A stretch of 64,000 nt of DNA from Candidatus Dadabacteria bacterium (GCA_026705445.1 JAPPAR010000022.1:1-64000), one strand, 5' to 3'; shown: positions 1-10,530, counted from the first letter of the stretch. Made by a program: numbers and translations. Notes: a model not told the origin generated them from the letters alone.

Positions 1-1497
1 AGCTCGGCCAACGTTATTTTTAAGCTGCTTGAGATCTTCAATCCTAAAAGCGCCAAGGCCAAGCCGTCAAAAGGCAAGAATGACGGTCTCATATCTGGAA
101 GTTCTGAGTTATTAGGGTTTAAAGTGATAAACGACGAGAGGACAAATTCCATAATAGTGATTGCCGACCCGAGGGATCTTCCCCTGATAAAGGAGACGAT
201 CGCTGTTTTGGACATCGAGAGCGAGCACGCAGAACAGGACGTTTACGTTATACCGGTTAAAAATGCCGATGCTGAGCAGATAATCGAAGTTCTGGGAAAT
301 CTGTTTGCGGAGGGGAAAGGAGGCGTAGTGTCTTCAGTTTCCTACCAGGATCAGACGCGGCAATCCGGCAGAACCGGCCAGCCTTCAAGTCGTCTCGGAG
401 AGGGGAAAGTGGGCGGTAGCGGAGGTGTCGGTGGTTTAGGTTCCCAAGGCGGGAACATCCAGAGGGGAGGGAGCGAGCAGACCGGTTCTTCAGTCATAGT
501 GTCTTCGGGCGATGGGCTTAAGATAACTTCGGACCCGGCGACAAATTCCATCATAGTGATCGGTTCTCTCACGCAGTACAGAATGGTCAAGCAGATAGTG
601 GATAAGCTTGACGTAAGGAGAAGGCAGGTGTTCGTGGAAGCTGCCATACTCGAGGTGGGCCTTGATAACCTTAATGCGCTGGGAACCAATTTCGGTCTCG
701 GCGTTACAATCGAGGGCGACAACCTAGGTTTTATCGGACAGCAGCTGCCGGGCATCCCAAGTCTTCTCGGAGTTGCGGCTGATCCCACAATTGCAACTGC
801 TTCCATAGGCAGTCTCTCGGGGCTCTTTCTCGGAGTGGTAGGAGAGGAAGTTGACCCCGACGGTTCGGGTCCGCTTCCGTCTCTTCCTTCGTTCTCCGCG
901 GTGTTTCAGGCGCTGAGTTCCGTGACCGACGTCAATGTTCTTTCAACCCCGAGTATTATTACAACCGACAACGAACCGGCCGAGATAGTGGTGGCTGACG
1001 TAATACCGTTTCCGATGGGTAGCACTGTTGGAACAAGCGGCGTTACAGTTCAGACGATCGAGAGATTGCCGGTAGGAATAAGGCTCAGCATCACCCCTCA
1101 GATAAGCGAAGGAGAATACCTTAACCTTGACATAGTGACCGAGGTTTCCTCTACCCGAGAGGCGCCCGCGGGACTTAACACCGCCCAGTTCGGCATTGCG
1201 ACTACAACAAGAAGTGCCGATTCGTCGGTTATAGTCAAAAATGGGCAGACCCTCGTTATAGGTGGGCTGGTTCAGGACAGAGAAGAGGTGCTCCACAACA
1301 AAACACCTCTGCTCGGAGATATTCCGCTGATTGGAAACCTGTTCAGGTTCAAGCGCAATCAGAACAGGAAGCTTAACCTGATGATACTTCTTACCCCAAG
1401 GATAGTTGAGACGGAAAGCGATATGAAGCAGTTGCTTATGGATTACCAGAGAAGAAAGACCTTGCTTCATAGAAGGGATCTGAATACGCTTGAGTAG
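1..1497 (+). CDS. gspD: Type II secretion system secretin GspD (5' end cut by window)
   Basis: Forms the multimeric outer-membrane channel of the type II secretion system. The frame is open from base 1, so the N-terminus lies outside the window. Visible parts are repeated N-domain modules (two TNSIIVI motifs), a Gly/Ser/Gln-rich linker at about 310-500, and the secretin core ending in the typical LMILLTPRIV. GTG 124 is only an internal in-frame codon. gspE follows after 15 bp, and the genes run on through gspK, so this is the first visible gene of the operon. Family identity rests on the secretin core and the operon context; the signal peptide cannot be checked. Confidence 0.95.
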   Translation, partial: SSANVIFKLLEIFNPKSAKAKPSKGKNDGLISGSSELLGFKVINDERTNSIIVIADPRDLPLIKETIAVLDIESEHAEQDVYVIPVKNADAEQIIEVLGNLFAEGKGGVVSSVSYQDQTRQSGRTGQPSSRLGEGKVGGSGGVGGLGSQGGNIQRGGSEQTGSSVIVSSGDGLKITSDPATNSIIVIGSLTQYRMVKQIVDKLDVRRRQVFVEAAILEVGLDNLNALGTNFGLGVTIEGDNLGFIGQQLPGIPSLLGVAADPTIATASIGSLSGLFLGVVGEEVDPDGSGPLPSLPSFSAVFQALSSVTDVNVLSTPSIITTDNEPAEIVVADVIPFPMGSTVGTSGVTVQTIERLPVGIRLSITPQISEGEYLNLDIVTEVSSTREAPAGLNTAQFGIATTTRSADSSVIVKNGQTLVIGGLVQDREEVLHNKTPLLGDIPLIGNLFRFKRNQNRKLNLMILLTPRIVETESDMKQLLMDYQRRKTLLHRRDLNTLE

Positions 1498-1512
1498 GGA
1501 AGTTTTTAGAAA

Positions 1513-3195
1513 ATGAAGGCCCTTGACGAAATAATAGGCAGGCGTTACCCCGAGGTTATGGGGAGGATTGAAGAGCTTAAAGGGAAAAACGGTCGGAACA
1601 CAGAAGACATACTGCTTAAAACTGACTTACTCAAAGACTCCCCGGCTCTAGATGTTCTTTCCGAGTTTTACGGAGTCGAAAAAGTCGAATCGATTCCCGA
1701 AGACGATATAGATTATGAACTGATAAAACAGTTTCCGATCAGCTTCGCGAAGAGATTCAGAATACTCCCTATAAGCAAAGACAACGGAACGCTCAAAGTC
1801 GTATTCGCACCGCCTCAAGAGCTCTATGCCCTTGACGAGGTCCGCTCCCGCTTTAACTGCTCGCTTGAAACTTACATTACCCTTGAGCGCGTGCTGACCG
1901 ACAGCATTAACAGGGTTTACGAGCAGGGCAAAGACGTTGTGTCAGAGGATATAAACGAAGGTTCGGGACTCTCCGACATGGAGTTTACCGAGCCCCAGGA
2001 TCTGATTGAGGCCGAAGATGAAGCTCCGATCATAAAATTCATAAACACGCTTCTTTTTCAGGCGGTAAGGGAGCACGCAAGCGATATTCACATAGAGTGT
2101 TTCGAAAAAGAAGTGCTGGTACGGTTCAGAAAGGACGGCATTCTGCACGACGTGACGAAAGTTCCGAAGACAGTTCAGTCTTCGGTGATCTCACGTGTGA
2201 AGATCATGTCTGAACTTGATATAGCCGAGAGAAGAAAGCCTCAGGATGGAAGCATAAGGCTGAAGATCGGAGGAAGGGATATCGACGTAAGGGTTTCGAC
2301 GGTTCCCACCTCATGGGGAGAGAGCGTGGTAATGAGGCTGCTTTACAGGTCTTCGGTGCTGATGAGCTTCGAGCAGTTGGGTCTTGAAGGAAAAAAACTC
2401 GAGACGGTGGAATCCCTTATCAAACGTCCTCACGGGATCATTCTCGTTACGGGACCCACGGGAAGCGGAAAGACAACAAGCCTCTATGCTGCCCTGCAGA
2501 GAATCAATCTTCCCGACAAGAAAATAATCACTATAGAAGACCCGGTTGAATACCAGATACAGGGAATTAACCAGATCCAAGCCAACACCAAGGTCGATCT
2601 TACGTTCGCAAACGGACTTCGCTCAATACTCAGGCAGGACCCCGACGTTATACTAGTCGGGGAAATAAGGGACAGGGAAACTGCCGATATTTCCATGAAC
2701 GCTTCACTCACTGGGCATCTCGTATTTTCCACGCTGCATACCAATGACTCGGTAAGCGCCGTGACTAGGCTTGCCGATATGGGAGTGGAGTCCTTTCTTA
2801 TAGCTTCTACCCTCTCAGCGGTCATAGCCCAGAGACTTGTCAGGATTCTTTGCATGCAGTGCAGAGAGCGGTACGTGCCGATTGATGAGGAGATCGGTCG
2901 TATAGGACTTGCTTGCGAGGCCTGTCCAGAAGGAAAGATATACAGAGCCAAGGGATGCCAAGAGTGCATGGGGACGGGATTTTCGGGAAGAATAGCGATT
3001 TTTGAGATACTGCTTATCGATGATGAACTCAAAAACACTATTCTTACACACCCGGATTCTTCAACGCTTAAGGAAAAAGCCCTGAGAAACGGACTCATTA
3101 CCCTTAGAATGGACGGTGCCGACAAAGTCGCAAAAGGCATAACGTCAATTGACGAAGTGCTCAGGGTTACGGAAGAGGAGCTGGCGGAGAGCTAG
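1513..3195 (+). CDS. gspE: Type II secretion ATPase GspE
   Basis: Cytoplasmic hexameric ATPase that drives pseudopilus assembly. It has 560 residues, normal for GspE/PilB. Visible motifs are Walker A GPTGSGKT (314-321), the Asp box IEDPVEYQI, Walker B with DVILVGEIRD, and the His box TGHLVFSTLHTND. Near the C-terminus two pairs, CMQC and CQEC, form the tetracysteine zinc motif typical of GspE. The N-terminal 150 residues match the MshEN/GspE-N type of region. It sits between gspD and gspF in the same orientation. A PilB assignment is possible by sequence alone, but the GspG-K neighbours favour secretion. Confidence 0.95.
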   Translation: MKALDEIIGRRYPEVMGRIEELKGKNGRNTEDILLKTDLLKDSPALDVLSEFYGVEKVESIPEDDIDYELIKQFPISFAKRFRILPISKDNGTLKVVFAPPQELYALDEVRSRFNCSLETYITLERVLTDSINRVYEQGKDVVSEDINEGSGLSDMEFTEPQDLIEAEDEAPIIKFINTLLFQAVREHASDIHIECFEKEVLVRFRKDGILHDVTKVPKTVQSSVISRVKIMSELDIAERRKPQDGSIRLKIGGRDIDVRVSTVPTSWGESVVMRLLYRSSVLMSFEQLGLEGKKLETVESLIKRPHGIILVTGPTGSGKTTSLYAALQRINLPDKKIITIEDPVEYQIQGINQIQANTKVDLTFANGLRSILRQDPDVILVGEIRDRETADISMNASLTGHLVFSTLHTNDSVSAVTRLADMGVESFLIASTLSAVIAQRLVRILCMQCRERYVPIDEEIGRIGLACEACPEGKIYRAKGCQECMGTGFSGRIAIFEILLIDDELKNTILTHPDSSTLKEKALRNGLITLRMDGADKVAKGITSIDEVLRVTEEELAES

Positions 3196-3226
3196 ACCGC
3201 GGCTATCTTTAACATCGGTATTTCAA

Positions 3227-4435
3227 ATGCCTGTTTATAACTATAAAGCCATCAACGACAAGGGCGAATCGATAAAGGGAGTTATCAGCGCGGAATCGGT
3301 CAAGATCGCAAGCGACAAGCTCAGAAAAGGCGGCATCTATCTTTCCTCTATAAAGGAGGCGAGTGGATCTCGCCGCTCGTCGGTGAGCCTTCCGTGGAAC
3401 AGGGTGAGCATCTCGGAACTTGCCGTTATGACAAGACAGTTCTCAACCCTGATTTCATCAGGCCTTCCTCTTGAGACCTCACTTGTGGCCCTTTACGAGC
3501 AGACTGATGACCAGAAACTCAAGGGAATTCTCTCTCAGGTGCGAAGCCGGGTGAGTGAAGGCAGTTCTCTTCACGCCGCACTTGAGGAGCACAAAGGGGC
3601 TTTCTCTGATCTTTACGTGAGCATGGTTCGTGCCGGCGAGGCTAGCGGCACTCTTGAAGTCGTCCTCGACCGTCTTGCGGATTTCCTTGAAAAGCAGCTC
3701 GAACTGACTTCGAAGATCAGGGGTGCCATGATATATCCGGCGATAATGTTTGTCGTCGGGCTCGGGGTACTGGTTTTCATGATGACTTTCGTAATTCCCA
3801 AAGTCGCCGGTATATTCGAGGCCAGTAACAAGGCTTTGCCGTTTGTTACCGTAATGCTTATAGGTGCAAGTGATTTTCTCAGGGAGAATTTTGTCCTTCT
3901 GCTGGTTTTCTTGGCCGTAGTATTGTTTTTTGGACACAGGTACGTAAAAACTCCTTCCGGAAGGAAGGTCTACGACAGGTTTTCCCTGAGGATTCCAGTG
4001 TTCGGGAAAATGTCTTCAAAAGTGATGATTTCCCGTTTCACAAGAACGCTTGCCACGCTACTTTCAAGTGGCATTCCTCTTCTTGAGTCCATCAGGGTGA
4101 GCGAATCAGTTATGGGAAACAGTCTTTATGTTGACAATATAAGGGATGTTCGGGTCAAGGTTGCAGAGGGAGCGGCGTTCGGAGGTTGCCTTGGGCAGAC
4201 CGGGATTTTCCCTCCCCTGATGGTGAGAATGGTGTCTGTGGGCGAGGAGGCGGGTAAAATGGAAGTCATGCTGTCGAAAGTGGCCGATATGTATGATACC
4301 GAGGTCGACGGCATGCTTGCCACGCTGACTTCCCTTCTTGAGCCGGTAATGATACTGATTATGGGCGTCGTGATGGGTTTTATAGTTTTTGCTATACTTT
4401 TACCTGTGTTGAATCTAACTTCTGTAATAAGCTGA
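3227..4435 (+). CDS. gspF: Type II secretion inner-membrane platform protein GspF
   Basis: Polytopic inner-membrane protein that couples GspE to the pseudopilus. From ATG 3227 it is 402 residues, the usual GspF length, and begins MPVYNYKAINDKG, the canonical GspF N-terminus. A longer in-frame reading from 3149 would overlap gspE and add unrelated residues, so I reject it. Two GspF/T2SSF domains are visible (roughly residues 70-190 and 270-395), each followed by hydrophobic segments, including VGLGVLVFMMTFVIP and a C-terminal membrane helix. It lies 31 bp after gspE. Confidence 0.93.
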   Translation: MPVYNYKAINDKGESIKGVISAESVKIASDKLRKGGIYLSSIKEASGSRRSSVSLPWNRVSISELAVMTRQFSTLISSGLPLETSLVALYEQTDDQKLKGILSQVRSRVSEGSSLHAALEEHKGAFSDLYVSMVRAGEASGTLEVVLDRLADFLEKQLELTSKIRGAMIYPAIMFVVGLGVLVFMMTFVIPKVAGIFEASNKALPFVTVMLIGASDFLRENFVLLLVFLAVVLFFGHRYVKTPSGRKVYDRFSLRIPVFGKMSSKVMISRFTRTLATLLSSGIPLLESIRVSESVMGNSLYVDNIRDVRVKVAEGAAFGGCLGQTGIFPPLMVRMVSVGEEAGKMEVMLSKVADMYDTEVDGMLATLTSLLEPVMILIMGVVMGFIVFAILLPVLNLTSVIS

Positions 4436-4453
4436 ACAGGGAGGTAGAGAAAA

Positions 4454-4873
4454 ATGAGATCCCAGATGGGTTTTACTCTGATTGAAATTATGGTGGTCGT
4501 GCTTATCATAGCGGGGCTTGCCTACATAGTGGGAACGAACGTGATAGGTCAGGGAGAGAGGGCAAAGGAAAAACAGGCCATGATTCAGATCAAGCAGTTT
4601 GAGCAGGCGCTCCAGCTGTTTAAGTTTGATAACGGTTTTTATCCTGAAACCCAGCAGGGGCTACGCGTTCTGGTCGAACCGGTAACGGTGGGCAGGGAGG
4701 CCAAGAGGTGGAGACGTTATCTTGAATCCGCGAGCGTTCCACTTGATCCTTGGGGGAACGAGTTTGTGTATTTCGGGGTCGATCAGACCGAGGACGGATT
4801 GTACTATATAAGGTCTAACGGTCCGGATGGGATAGGGAATTCAGACGATGATCTGTCCAACAGAGACAGATGA
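4454..4873 (+). CDS. gspG: Major pseudopilin GspG
   Basis: Major subunit of the secretion pseudopilus. The type III (prepilin) signal is short, MRSQMG, with cleavage before FTLIEIMVV and the conserved Glu at +5. The C-terminal part has the GspG pattern: NGFYPETQQGL, a DPWGNEFVY block, and an Asp-rich GNSDDD calcium-binding tail. It is 139 residues long. The stop overlaps the gspH start by ATGA, indicating translational coupling. A prepilin peptidase (GspO/PilD) is required for processing but is not in this window. Confidence 0.95.
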   Translation: MRSQMGFTLIEIMVVVLIIAGLAYIVGTNVIGQGERAKEKQAMIQIKQFEQALQLFKFDNGFYPETQQGLRVLVEPVTVGREAKRWRRYLESASVPLDPWGNEFVYFGVDQTEDGLYYIRSNGPDGIGNSDDDLSNRDR

Positions 4874-5403
4874 GAAAAAAATCCGCTGGTTTTACCTTAA
4901 TTGAACTCATTGTGGTCGTTTTTCTGCTCGGAGCTTTTTTCTCCGTGGCCATGCCCAGAGTCCTCAAAACGAGTGACATGAACCTTCGCAGTGCTTCAAG
5001 AGGGCTTGTCACTACGATAAGGCATATTTACAGCAAAGCCATTTTTGAAAAACGGATATACAAGCTTTCTTTCGATATCAATACCGGGGAATACTGGGCA
5101 GAATTTCTTGAGGAAAACCAGTTCCGCTTGGAAGAGGATTCCACATCTGGATTCAGAAAGCTTCCCAGCGGGGTTTTTTTCAGCGATATACAGACGGAGA
5201 GAACCCAAGGAAAGATTGGTTCCGGAAGAGACGCATTTATACTTTTTCTGCCGACGGGGATTGTTGACTCGGCGGTTATTCACCTGCGAACTGGTGAGGA
5301 CAATTTTTTCACGCTCTCCACAAACCCCTACACTGGGGCCACTAAGATTTTTGACGAGTACGTCGAATTTAACAACCGGTTTCAGAACCTGGCGGAACGG
5401 TAG
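4870..5403 (+). CDS. gspH: Minor pseudopilin GspH
   Basis: Minor pseudopilin with an N-terminal prepilin signal (MRKKSAG / FTLIELIVV). The rest, 177 residues in all, has the beta-rich layout of GspH, with little conserved sequence. Assignment to H rather than another minor pseudopilin rests on position: directly after gspG, with a 4-bp overlap, and before the I-J-K block. No alternative function is suggested. Confidence 0.85.
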   Translation: MRKKSAGFTLIELIVVVFLLGAFFSVAMPRVLKTSDMNLRSASRGLVTTIRHIYSKAIFEKRIYKLSFDINTGEYWAEFLEENQFRLEEDSTSGFRKLPSGVFFSDIQTERTQGKIGSGRDAFILFLPTGIVDSAVIHLRTGEDNFFTLSTNPYTGATKIFDEYVEFNNRFQNLAER

Positions 5404-5415
5404 GGAGAGGACTGT

Positions 5416-5790
5416 ATGAAGGCCTCGAAAAGCAGCATTTGCGGATTTACGTTGCTCGAAGTCATGGTTGCCGTGGGATTACTTGCCTTCGCGATGGTGT
5501 CAATCCTCGGCATTGTAGGTCACAATGTAAATCTTGCTACAAGGTCTACCAACTACCTGATAGCCACAAGTCTGGCCGATGACATAGCTTCACGGATCGA
5601 CGCTGAAGGGCTCACGTCGGACTCGAAGAGAAGCGGGAAATTTGAAAATTATCCCGGTTTTGAATGGTATCTCACAGTTTCCCCTTACAACTTAACCCAA
5701 TTCGAAGCAAAAATGACCATTATCAGTGTTCTTATAACTTGGGACGACGGGGAGGAAAGCTATGAAATCAGCTTCGTCGATTCGGGATGA
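5416..5790 (+). CDS. gspI: Minor pseudopilin GspI
   Basis: Minor pseudopilin that nucleates the pseudopilus tip with J and K. The prepilin signal is MKASKSSICG / FTLLEVMVAVGLLAFA; FTLLEVMVA is the usual GspI form. It is 124 residues, a normal length. Its 3' end overlaps the gspJ start by 29 bp, so coupling is likely. A GGGAGAGG ribosome-binding site precedes the ATG. Confidence 0.9.
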   Translation: MKASKSSICGFTLLEVMVAVGLLAFAMVSILGIVGHNVNLATRSTNYLIATSLADDIASRIDAEGLTSDSKRSGKFENYPGFEWYLTVSPYNLTQFEAKMTIISVLITWDDGEESYEISFVDSG

Positions 5791-6436
5791 TAAAAGCGGT
5801 TTCACCCTTATAGAGGTTCTTATCGTCGTCGCCATAACGGTCATCGTGCTCACGATGCTCTATAGTTCCTTTTCCCAGCTTATAACAGTCAAACGCAGGG
5901 TTGAGGCGGAAAACGAATTGATCCAGGAAGCGAATACTATCCTGCTTAAAATGCGCCATGACCTGGTAAATGCTTTTCCCAGAGGGAGCATCAATTCCGA
6001 GGTTTCTTCTCCTTCCGCGTATAGCTACTTTACCGGGAGACTCGAAGGGGATAACAGCAGAATAGTATTCACCTCTTTTGCGAAGGACCCCACCCATTAT
6101 TCCACCCAATCCGGCCAGAGCGAGATCTCCTACTATCTGGTTCCGCTCCGCGGAGAGCGCGAAGATATGTTTGCCCTTATGAGGAAGGATAATTACTGGA
6201 TCGGAAATGATGAGGCTGGAGCCGCATATCCGATTTCGGAAAGGGTGCTGAGTTTCAGGGTGAATTTTCTTTCCGGACGATCCCCGGCATCGGCTAACGA
6301 GCAAGAGGTGTGGGAGTGGAATTCGTCAGTAATGCGAGGATTTCCAAAGGCGGTTCAAGTCCAGATCATTCTTTTGGGAGCAGGAGATCAGGAGGAGGCT
6401 TATTCCATGATTGTTGCTATACCGGTGGCTGACTGA
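5762..6436 (+). CDS. gspJ: Minor pseudopilin GspJ
   Basis: Minor pseudopilin of the tip complex. The leader MKSASSIRDDKSG is followed by FTLIEVLIVVAITVIVL with Glu at +5. It is 224 residues, consistent with GspJ and its larger globular domain. The start lies inside gspI, preceded by GGGGAGGAAAG. gspK begins at the base right after its stop codon, so I, J and K are tightly packed. Confidence 0.9.
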   Translation: MKSASSIRDDKSGFTLIEVLIVVAITVIVLTMLYSSFSQLITVKRRVEAENELIQEANTILLKMRHDLVNAFPRGSINSEVSSPSAYSYFTGRLEGDNSRIVFTSFAKDPTHYSTQSGQSEISYYLVPLRGEREDMFALMRKDNYWIGNDEAGAAYPISERVLSFRVNFLSGRSPASANEQEVWEWNSSVMRGFPKAVQVQIILLGAGDQEEAYSMIVAIPVAD

Positions 6437-7528
6437 ATGCGCAGAGCAGATCCGAAAACAGCGCAGAAAGGAATAGTACTTGTTATCGTTGTCATAACGA
6501 TTGCAATACTTTCCACAATCGTGATTGATTTCATATACTCGACCCGTGTGAGTTACGAAATTTCCGCGAACAGCTCAAGCGATGTCCAGGCAAGACATAT
6601 TGCGAAATCAGGGGTGAGAGTCGTGCGGGGGGTGCTGAGAAAGAAAACGCCGGAGGACCTGCCCTTGCTGCAGGGGATCCTTGGGCAGGCAATAAGCTCA
6701 GAAAACGGTTCCGGTGGCTGGAAGCTTTCCATCATCTCTTTTCCCATTGGAGAAGGAAACATATCTCTTCAAGTTGTAGACGAGAGATCGAAGGTCAATC
6801 TCAATGCTCTTGTGGACCAGAGATCGGGCCGGGTGGATTTTCAGGTCCGAACGCAGCTAAATGAACTTTTCCGCTTTCTCGGGGTGGAGACGGACAAGGC
6901 CGATCTCTTCGTGGCAAGTCTGGTGAACTGGCTTGACGGGGCGGCGCCGGGTAGCGGAAACGATCAGGATCCCGATGGAGCCGGTGGGAACTATTACGCA
7001 AAACTTGATAATCCTTATTATATCAAGGACGGACTGCTTGACAGCGTTGAGGAAATTAGGATGATTGAGGGGATGGATAAGGATTTCTTTTTCCAGGTCA
7101 AAGACTATCTCACCGTATATCCTAAAGACAAGAAGGTGAATTTCAGCACCGCTTCAAAAACGGTGATAATGGCTACCATTAAGGCTGCGGGGGTCTCGGT
7201 CAACGAGAGGCAGAACGATCCCCGGGAGATAAAAGACAGCCTAGTCGGGAGGATGGCCGACGAGATAATCCTTCGCAGGAGCACCAAGAGAGTCATATCT
7301 GCCAGCGAGACCACGAAAATCTTAAAGGGAGTGGATTCCAGTCTAAAGATAAGCTCCGGCATTTCGGGAGTGGTTCTTAAGGGCGGGAAAAGTGATGTCT
7401 ACACCGCTGTTTCCACGGGTATAGTGGGAGAGCAAATTCCCGTTACAAGGCAGGTTCAGGCCGTTATCCGTAAAGACCTGAAAAAGAAAAATTCGTATCC
7501 GACCGTGGCGTCTTGGAGAGAAAGATAA
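6437..7528 (+). CDS. gspK: Pseudopilus tip protein GspK
   Basis: Largest minor pseudopilin (363 residues), capping the pseudopilus. The N-terminal segment QKGIVLVIVVITIAILS is a prepilin-like signal that lacks the +5 Glu, which is characteristic of GspK. The Asp-rich stretch NDQDPDGAGG fits the calcium-binding region of the family. It is the last gene of the secretion operon; tRNA-Leu starts 2 bp beyond its stop, and I see no separate promoter between them. No gspL or gspM homologue follows here. Confidence 0.92.
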   Translation: MRRADPKTAQKGIVLVIVVITIAILSTIVIDFIYSTRVSYEISANSSSDVQARHIAKSGVRVVRGVLRKKTPEDLPLLQGILGQAISSENGSGGWKLSIISFPIGEGNISLQVVDERSKVNLNALVDQRSGRVDFQVRTQLNELFRFLGVETDKADLFVASLVNWLDGAAPGSGNDQDPDGAGGNYYAKLDNPYYIKDGLLDSVEEIRMIEGMDKDFFFQVKDYLTVYPKDKKVNFSTASKTVIMATIKAAGVSVNERQNDPREIKDSLVGRMADEIILRRSTKRVISASETTKILKGVDSSLKISSGISGVVLKGGKSDVYTAVSTGIVGEQIPVTRQVQAVIRKDLKKKNSYPTVASWRER

Positions 7529-7530
7529 AA

Positions 7531-7615
7531 GCCGAAGTGGCGGAATAGGCAGACGCGCAGGATTCAGGATCCTGTGGGCATTGCGCCCGTGGGGGTTCGA
7601 CTCCCCCCTTCGGCA
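7531..7615 (+). tRNA. tRNA-Leu(CAG)
   Basis: Acceptor arms GCCGAAG and CTTCGGC pair fully. The anticodon stem CAGGA/TCCTG encloses the loop TTCAGGA, giving anticodon CAG. The long variable arm and 85-nt length are typical of class II tRNA-Leu. The T arm contains GGTTCGACTCC. CCA is not encoded. It begins 2 bp after gspK and is followed by a hairpin terminator. Confidence 0.95.
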
Positions 7616-7621
7616 GAGCAT

Positions 7622-7662
7622 AAAAAAAGGGGTGCCTTTTCGAAGGACACCCCTTTTTTATC
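7622..7662. terminator. Bidirectional intrinsic terminator between tRNA-Leu and glnA
   Basis: A run of A, then GGGGTG(CC)TT, a TTCG-containing loop, AAGGACACCCC and a run of T. The stem is about 10 bp with one bulged base and is flanked by A and T tracts, so it can terminate the plus-strand tRNA-Leu/secretion transcript and the minus-strand glnA transcript. Confidence 0.85.
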
Positions 7663-7676
7663 AGCTTTTTTCCTGC

Positions 7677-9122
7677 TTATACGTCATAATAAAGCATGAA
7701 CTCATACGGTACGGGCCTCAACCTGATCGGGTTGATTTCATTTTCCGTTTTGTAGTCAATCCATGTCTCGATTACGTCCTCTGTGAAGACTCCTCCTTTG
7801 AGCAGAAACTCGTGGTCATCTTCAAGGGCTTTAACGGCCTCTTCAAGCGAACCTGGTACGGAGGGAACGCTTGCTAGCTCCTCGGGCCCCAGAGCATAGA
7901 TATCCTTATCCAGCGGATCTCCCGGCTTGATCTTGTTTTCGATTCCGTCAAGTCCAGCCATCAACATAGCGGAAAACGTCAGGTAACCGTTGCATGAAGG
8001 ATCCGGGAACCTGGTCTCTATTCTCTTTGCCTTGGGGCTGGGAGAATACATGGGGATCCTTACCGCAGCACTTCTGTTTCTCGCCGAATAGGCGAGGTTA
8101 ACAGGAGCTTCGAACCCGGGAACGAGCCTTCTGTATGAATTCGTTATCGGGTTGCTGAATGCACATATGGCCCTCGCATGCTTCAATATTCCGCCTACAT
8201 AATGCATCGCAAGGTCGCTCAGTCCCGCGTACCCCTTTCCTGCGAAAAGAGGCTTTCCGTTTTTCCACAGGGACTGGTGAACATGCATTCCGGAACCATT
8301 GTCGTCGAAGACGGGTTTCGGCATGAAAGTGACCGTTTTCCCGTGTTCCCGGGCAACGTTCTTTACCACGTACTTGTACCATTTCATGTTGTCTCCCATG
8401 TCGACCAGCGGGGCGAAACGCATATCGATTTCAGCCTGCCCCGATGTCGCAACCTCGTGGTGATGGGCTTCGACGGAAATACCAAGGCTTAGAAGCGTGC
8501 TTACCATTTCGGAGCGTATGTCGTGCATGCTGTCTGAAGGAGGCGTTGGAAAGTAGCCCTCCTTGTGCCTGAGCTTGTGACCGAGGTTCGGCTGCTCATC
8601 AGCCCCGGAATTCCAGATGCCTTCCTCCGAATCTATGAAGTAGTAACCACCACGTGGACTCTGATCGTATCTTACATCGTCAAGAATGAAGAATTCCAGT
8701 TCTGGACCGAAGTAGGCGGTGTCTGCGACCTTTGTACCCTGCATGAAGGAAACAGCTTTTCTCGCTATGTTTCTCGGGTCTCTGGTATAAGGTTCCCTTG
8801 TTATGGGATCCTCAATATTACATATTATGACGAGAGTCTGGGCCTGCATGAAAGGATCGACCTTGCAGGTGGTGGAATCCGGCATAATGAGCATATCGCT
8901 TGTGTTAATCGCCTGCCATCCCCTGATGCTTGAACCGTCAAAACCAAGGCCGTTTTCAAAAAACGACTTGTCAACTTCCTCCGCCGGTATGGTGAAGTGC
9001 TGCCACATTCCTATAAAATCAAGAAATCTGAGATCGACAAACTCGATCTCGTAATCTTTTATGAATTTTATTACTTCAGCCGGCTTCTTCGGAGAAGCGG
9101 GCTGACCCGACTTAGTAGCCAT
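7677..9122 (-). CDS. glnA: Glutamine synthetase type I
   Basis: Makes glutamine from glutamate, ammonia and ATP as a cytoplasmic dodecamer. It is 481 residues, slightly longer at the N-terminus than the E. coli type because of a Lys/Pro-rich extension ([17 protein letters not shown]). Visible signatures are the N-terminal [10 protein letters not shown] block, the ATP-binding region [16 protein letters not shown], and NRSAAVRIP. The segment [11 protein letters not shown] holds a Tyr where GSI-beta enzymes are adenylylated, so covalent control is plausible. AGGAGG lies upstream of the ATG. glnB is immediately upstream in the same direction. Confidence 0.97.
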   Translation of the reverse strand: MATKSGQPASPKKPAEVIKFIKDYEIEFVDLRFLDFIGMWQHFTIPAEEVDKSFFENGLGFDGSSIRGWQAINTSDMLIMPDSTTCKVDPFMQAQTLVIICNIEDPITREPYTRDPRNIARKAVSFMQGTKVADTAYFGPELEFFILDDVRYDQSPRGGYYFIDSEEGIWNSGADEQPNLGHKLRHKEGYFPTPPSDSMHDIRSEMVSTLLSLGISVEAHHHEVATSGQAEIDMRFAPLVDMGDNMKWYKYVVKNVAREHGKTVTFMPKPVFDDNGSGMHVHQSLWKNGKPLFAGKGYAGLSDLAMHYVGGILKHARAICAFSNPITNSYRRLVPGFEAPVNLAYSARNRSAAVRIPMYSPSPKAKRIETRFPDPSCNGYLTFSAMLMAGLDGIENKIKPGDPLDKDIYALGPEELASVPSVPGSLEEAVKALEDDHEFLLKGGVFTEDVIETWIDYKTENEINPIRLRPVPYEFMLYYDV

Positions 9123-9184
9123 GATTAATAATCCTCCTTAATGCAATTGTTTCCAGAGAAAAGTTTCTTTGGTGCGAGCGCTAA

Positions 9185-9870
<686 letters not shown>

Positions 9871-10527
9871 ATGACTCACCGAAAACTTGGCTATGAGTTC
9901 AAAGATCCCTCTCTGCTTGAAACGGCGCTTACCCACAGTTCATATGCAAACGAGTTTTCATGTCCCAGCAACGAGAGACTTGAGTTCCTCGGAGATGCTC
10001 TGCTTGGATGCATGGTTAGTGTACTGCTTTACGAAAAATACCCTTCATACACCGAGGGAGATCTCTCAAAGATCAGAAGCCGGGTGGTAAGCGGTGCGAA
10101 TTTTGCGAAATACGCCGAGATGCTAGGACTGGGAGAGCAGATAAGGCTTGGAAAGGGAGAAGAAAGCACCGGGGGGAGAGAAAGAGAGTCAAACAACGCA
10201 AATGCCTTTGAGGCACTCATAGGAGCGCTGTATCTTGATGCGGGCTACGAGAAAACTTTCGAGGTTGTGTCTCGACTGTTTCAAGACGCTGTTGAGGAAG
10301 ACGATTTTCCCCATGACAGCAAGACGCAGCTTCAGGAAGTTTCCCAGAGCGTCTTCGGAAAGACGCCCGAGTACAGGGTTCTGAGCGAAGAAGGTCCCCC
10401 GCATGAAAGGACTTTCACAGTGGAGGTAAGAATTTCTTCCGACCTGGCGGGTACGGGCAAGGGCAGAAGCAAGAGACAGTCCGAGCAGTCCGCGGCGCGC
10501 GATGCGCTCAGGAAGCTTGGGTATTAG
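9871..10527 (+). CDS. rnc: Ribonuclease III
   Basis: Double-stranded RNA endonuclease that processes rRNA precursors and structured mRNAs. It is 218 residues. The signature NERLEFLGDALL is at about 34-45 with Glu38 and Asp42. The second metal-binding region reads NAFEALIGALYLDAG. A C-terminal dsRNA-binding domain starts near residue 150 (DSKTQLQEVSQ). An in-frame TGA at 9856 makes ATG 9871 the first possible start. No clear Shine-Dalgarno sequence is visible before it. It converges on ntrC, with only 3 bp between the two stops. Confidence 0.95.
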   Translation: MTHRKLGYEFKDPSLLETALTHSSYANEFSCPSNERLEFLGDALLGCMVSVLLYEKYPSYTEGDLSKIRSRVVSGANFAKYAEMLGLGEQIRLGKGEESTGGRERESNNANAFEALIGALYLDAGYEKTFEVVSRLFQDAVEEDDFPHDSKTQLQEVSQSVFGKTPEYRVLSEEGPPHERTFTVEVRISSDLAGTGKGRSKRQSEQSAARDALRKLGY

Positions 10528-10530
10528 GTC

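Noticed and set aside
351-806. Minus-strand open frame inside gspD
   Set aside because: Antisense shadow of a strongly conserved coding region, with no ribosome site or family match.
2484-3140. Long minus-strand frame inside gspE
   Set aside because: Antisense shadow rich in Ser/Ile, typical of reverse frames; gspE motifs are unambiguous.
5045-5419. Plus-strand frame overlapping gspH
   Set aside because: It overlaps the pseudopilin frame, which carries the prepilin signal and operon context.
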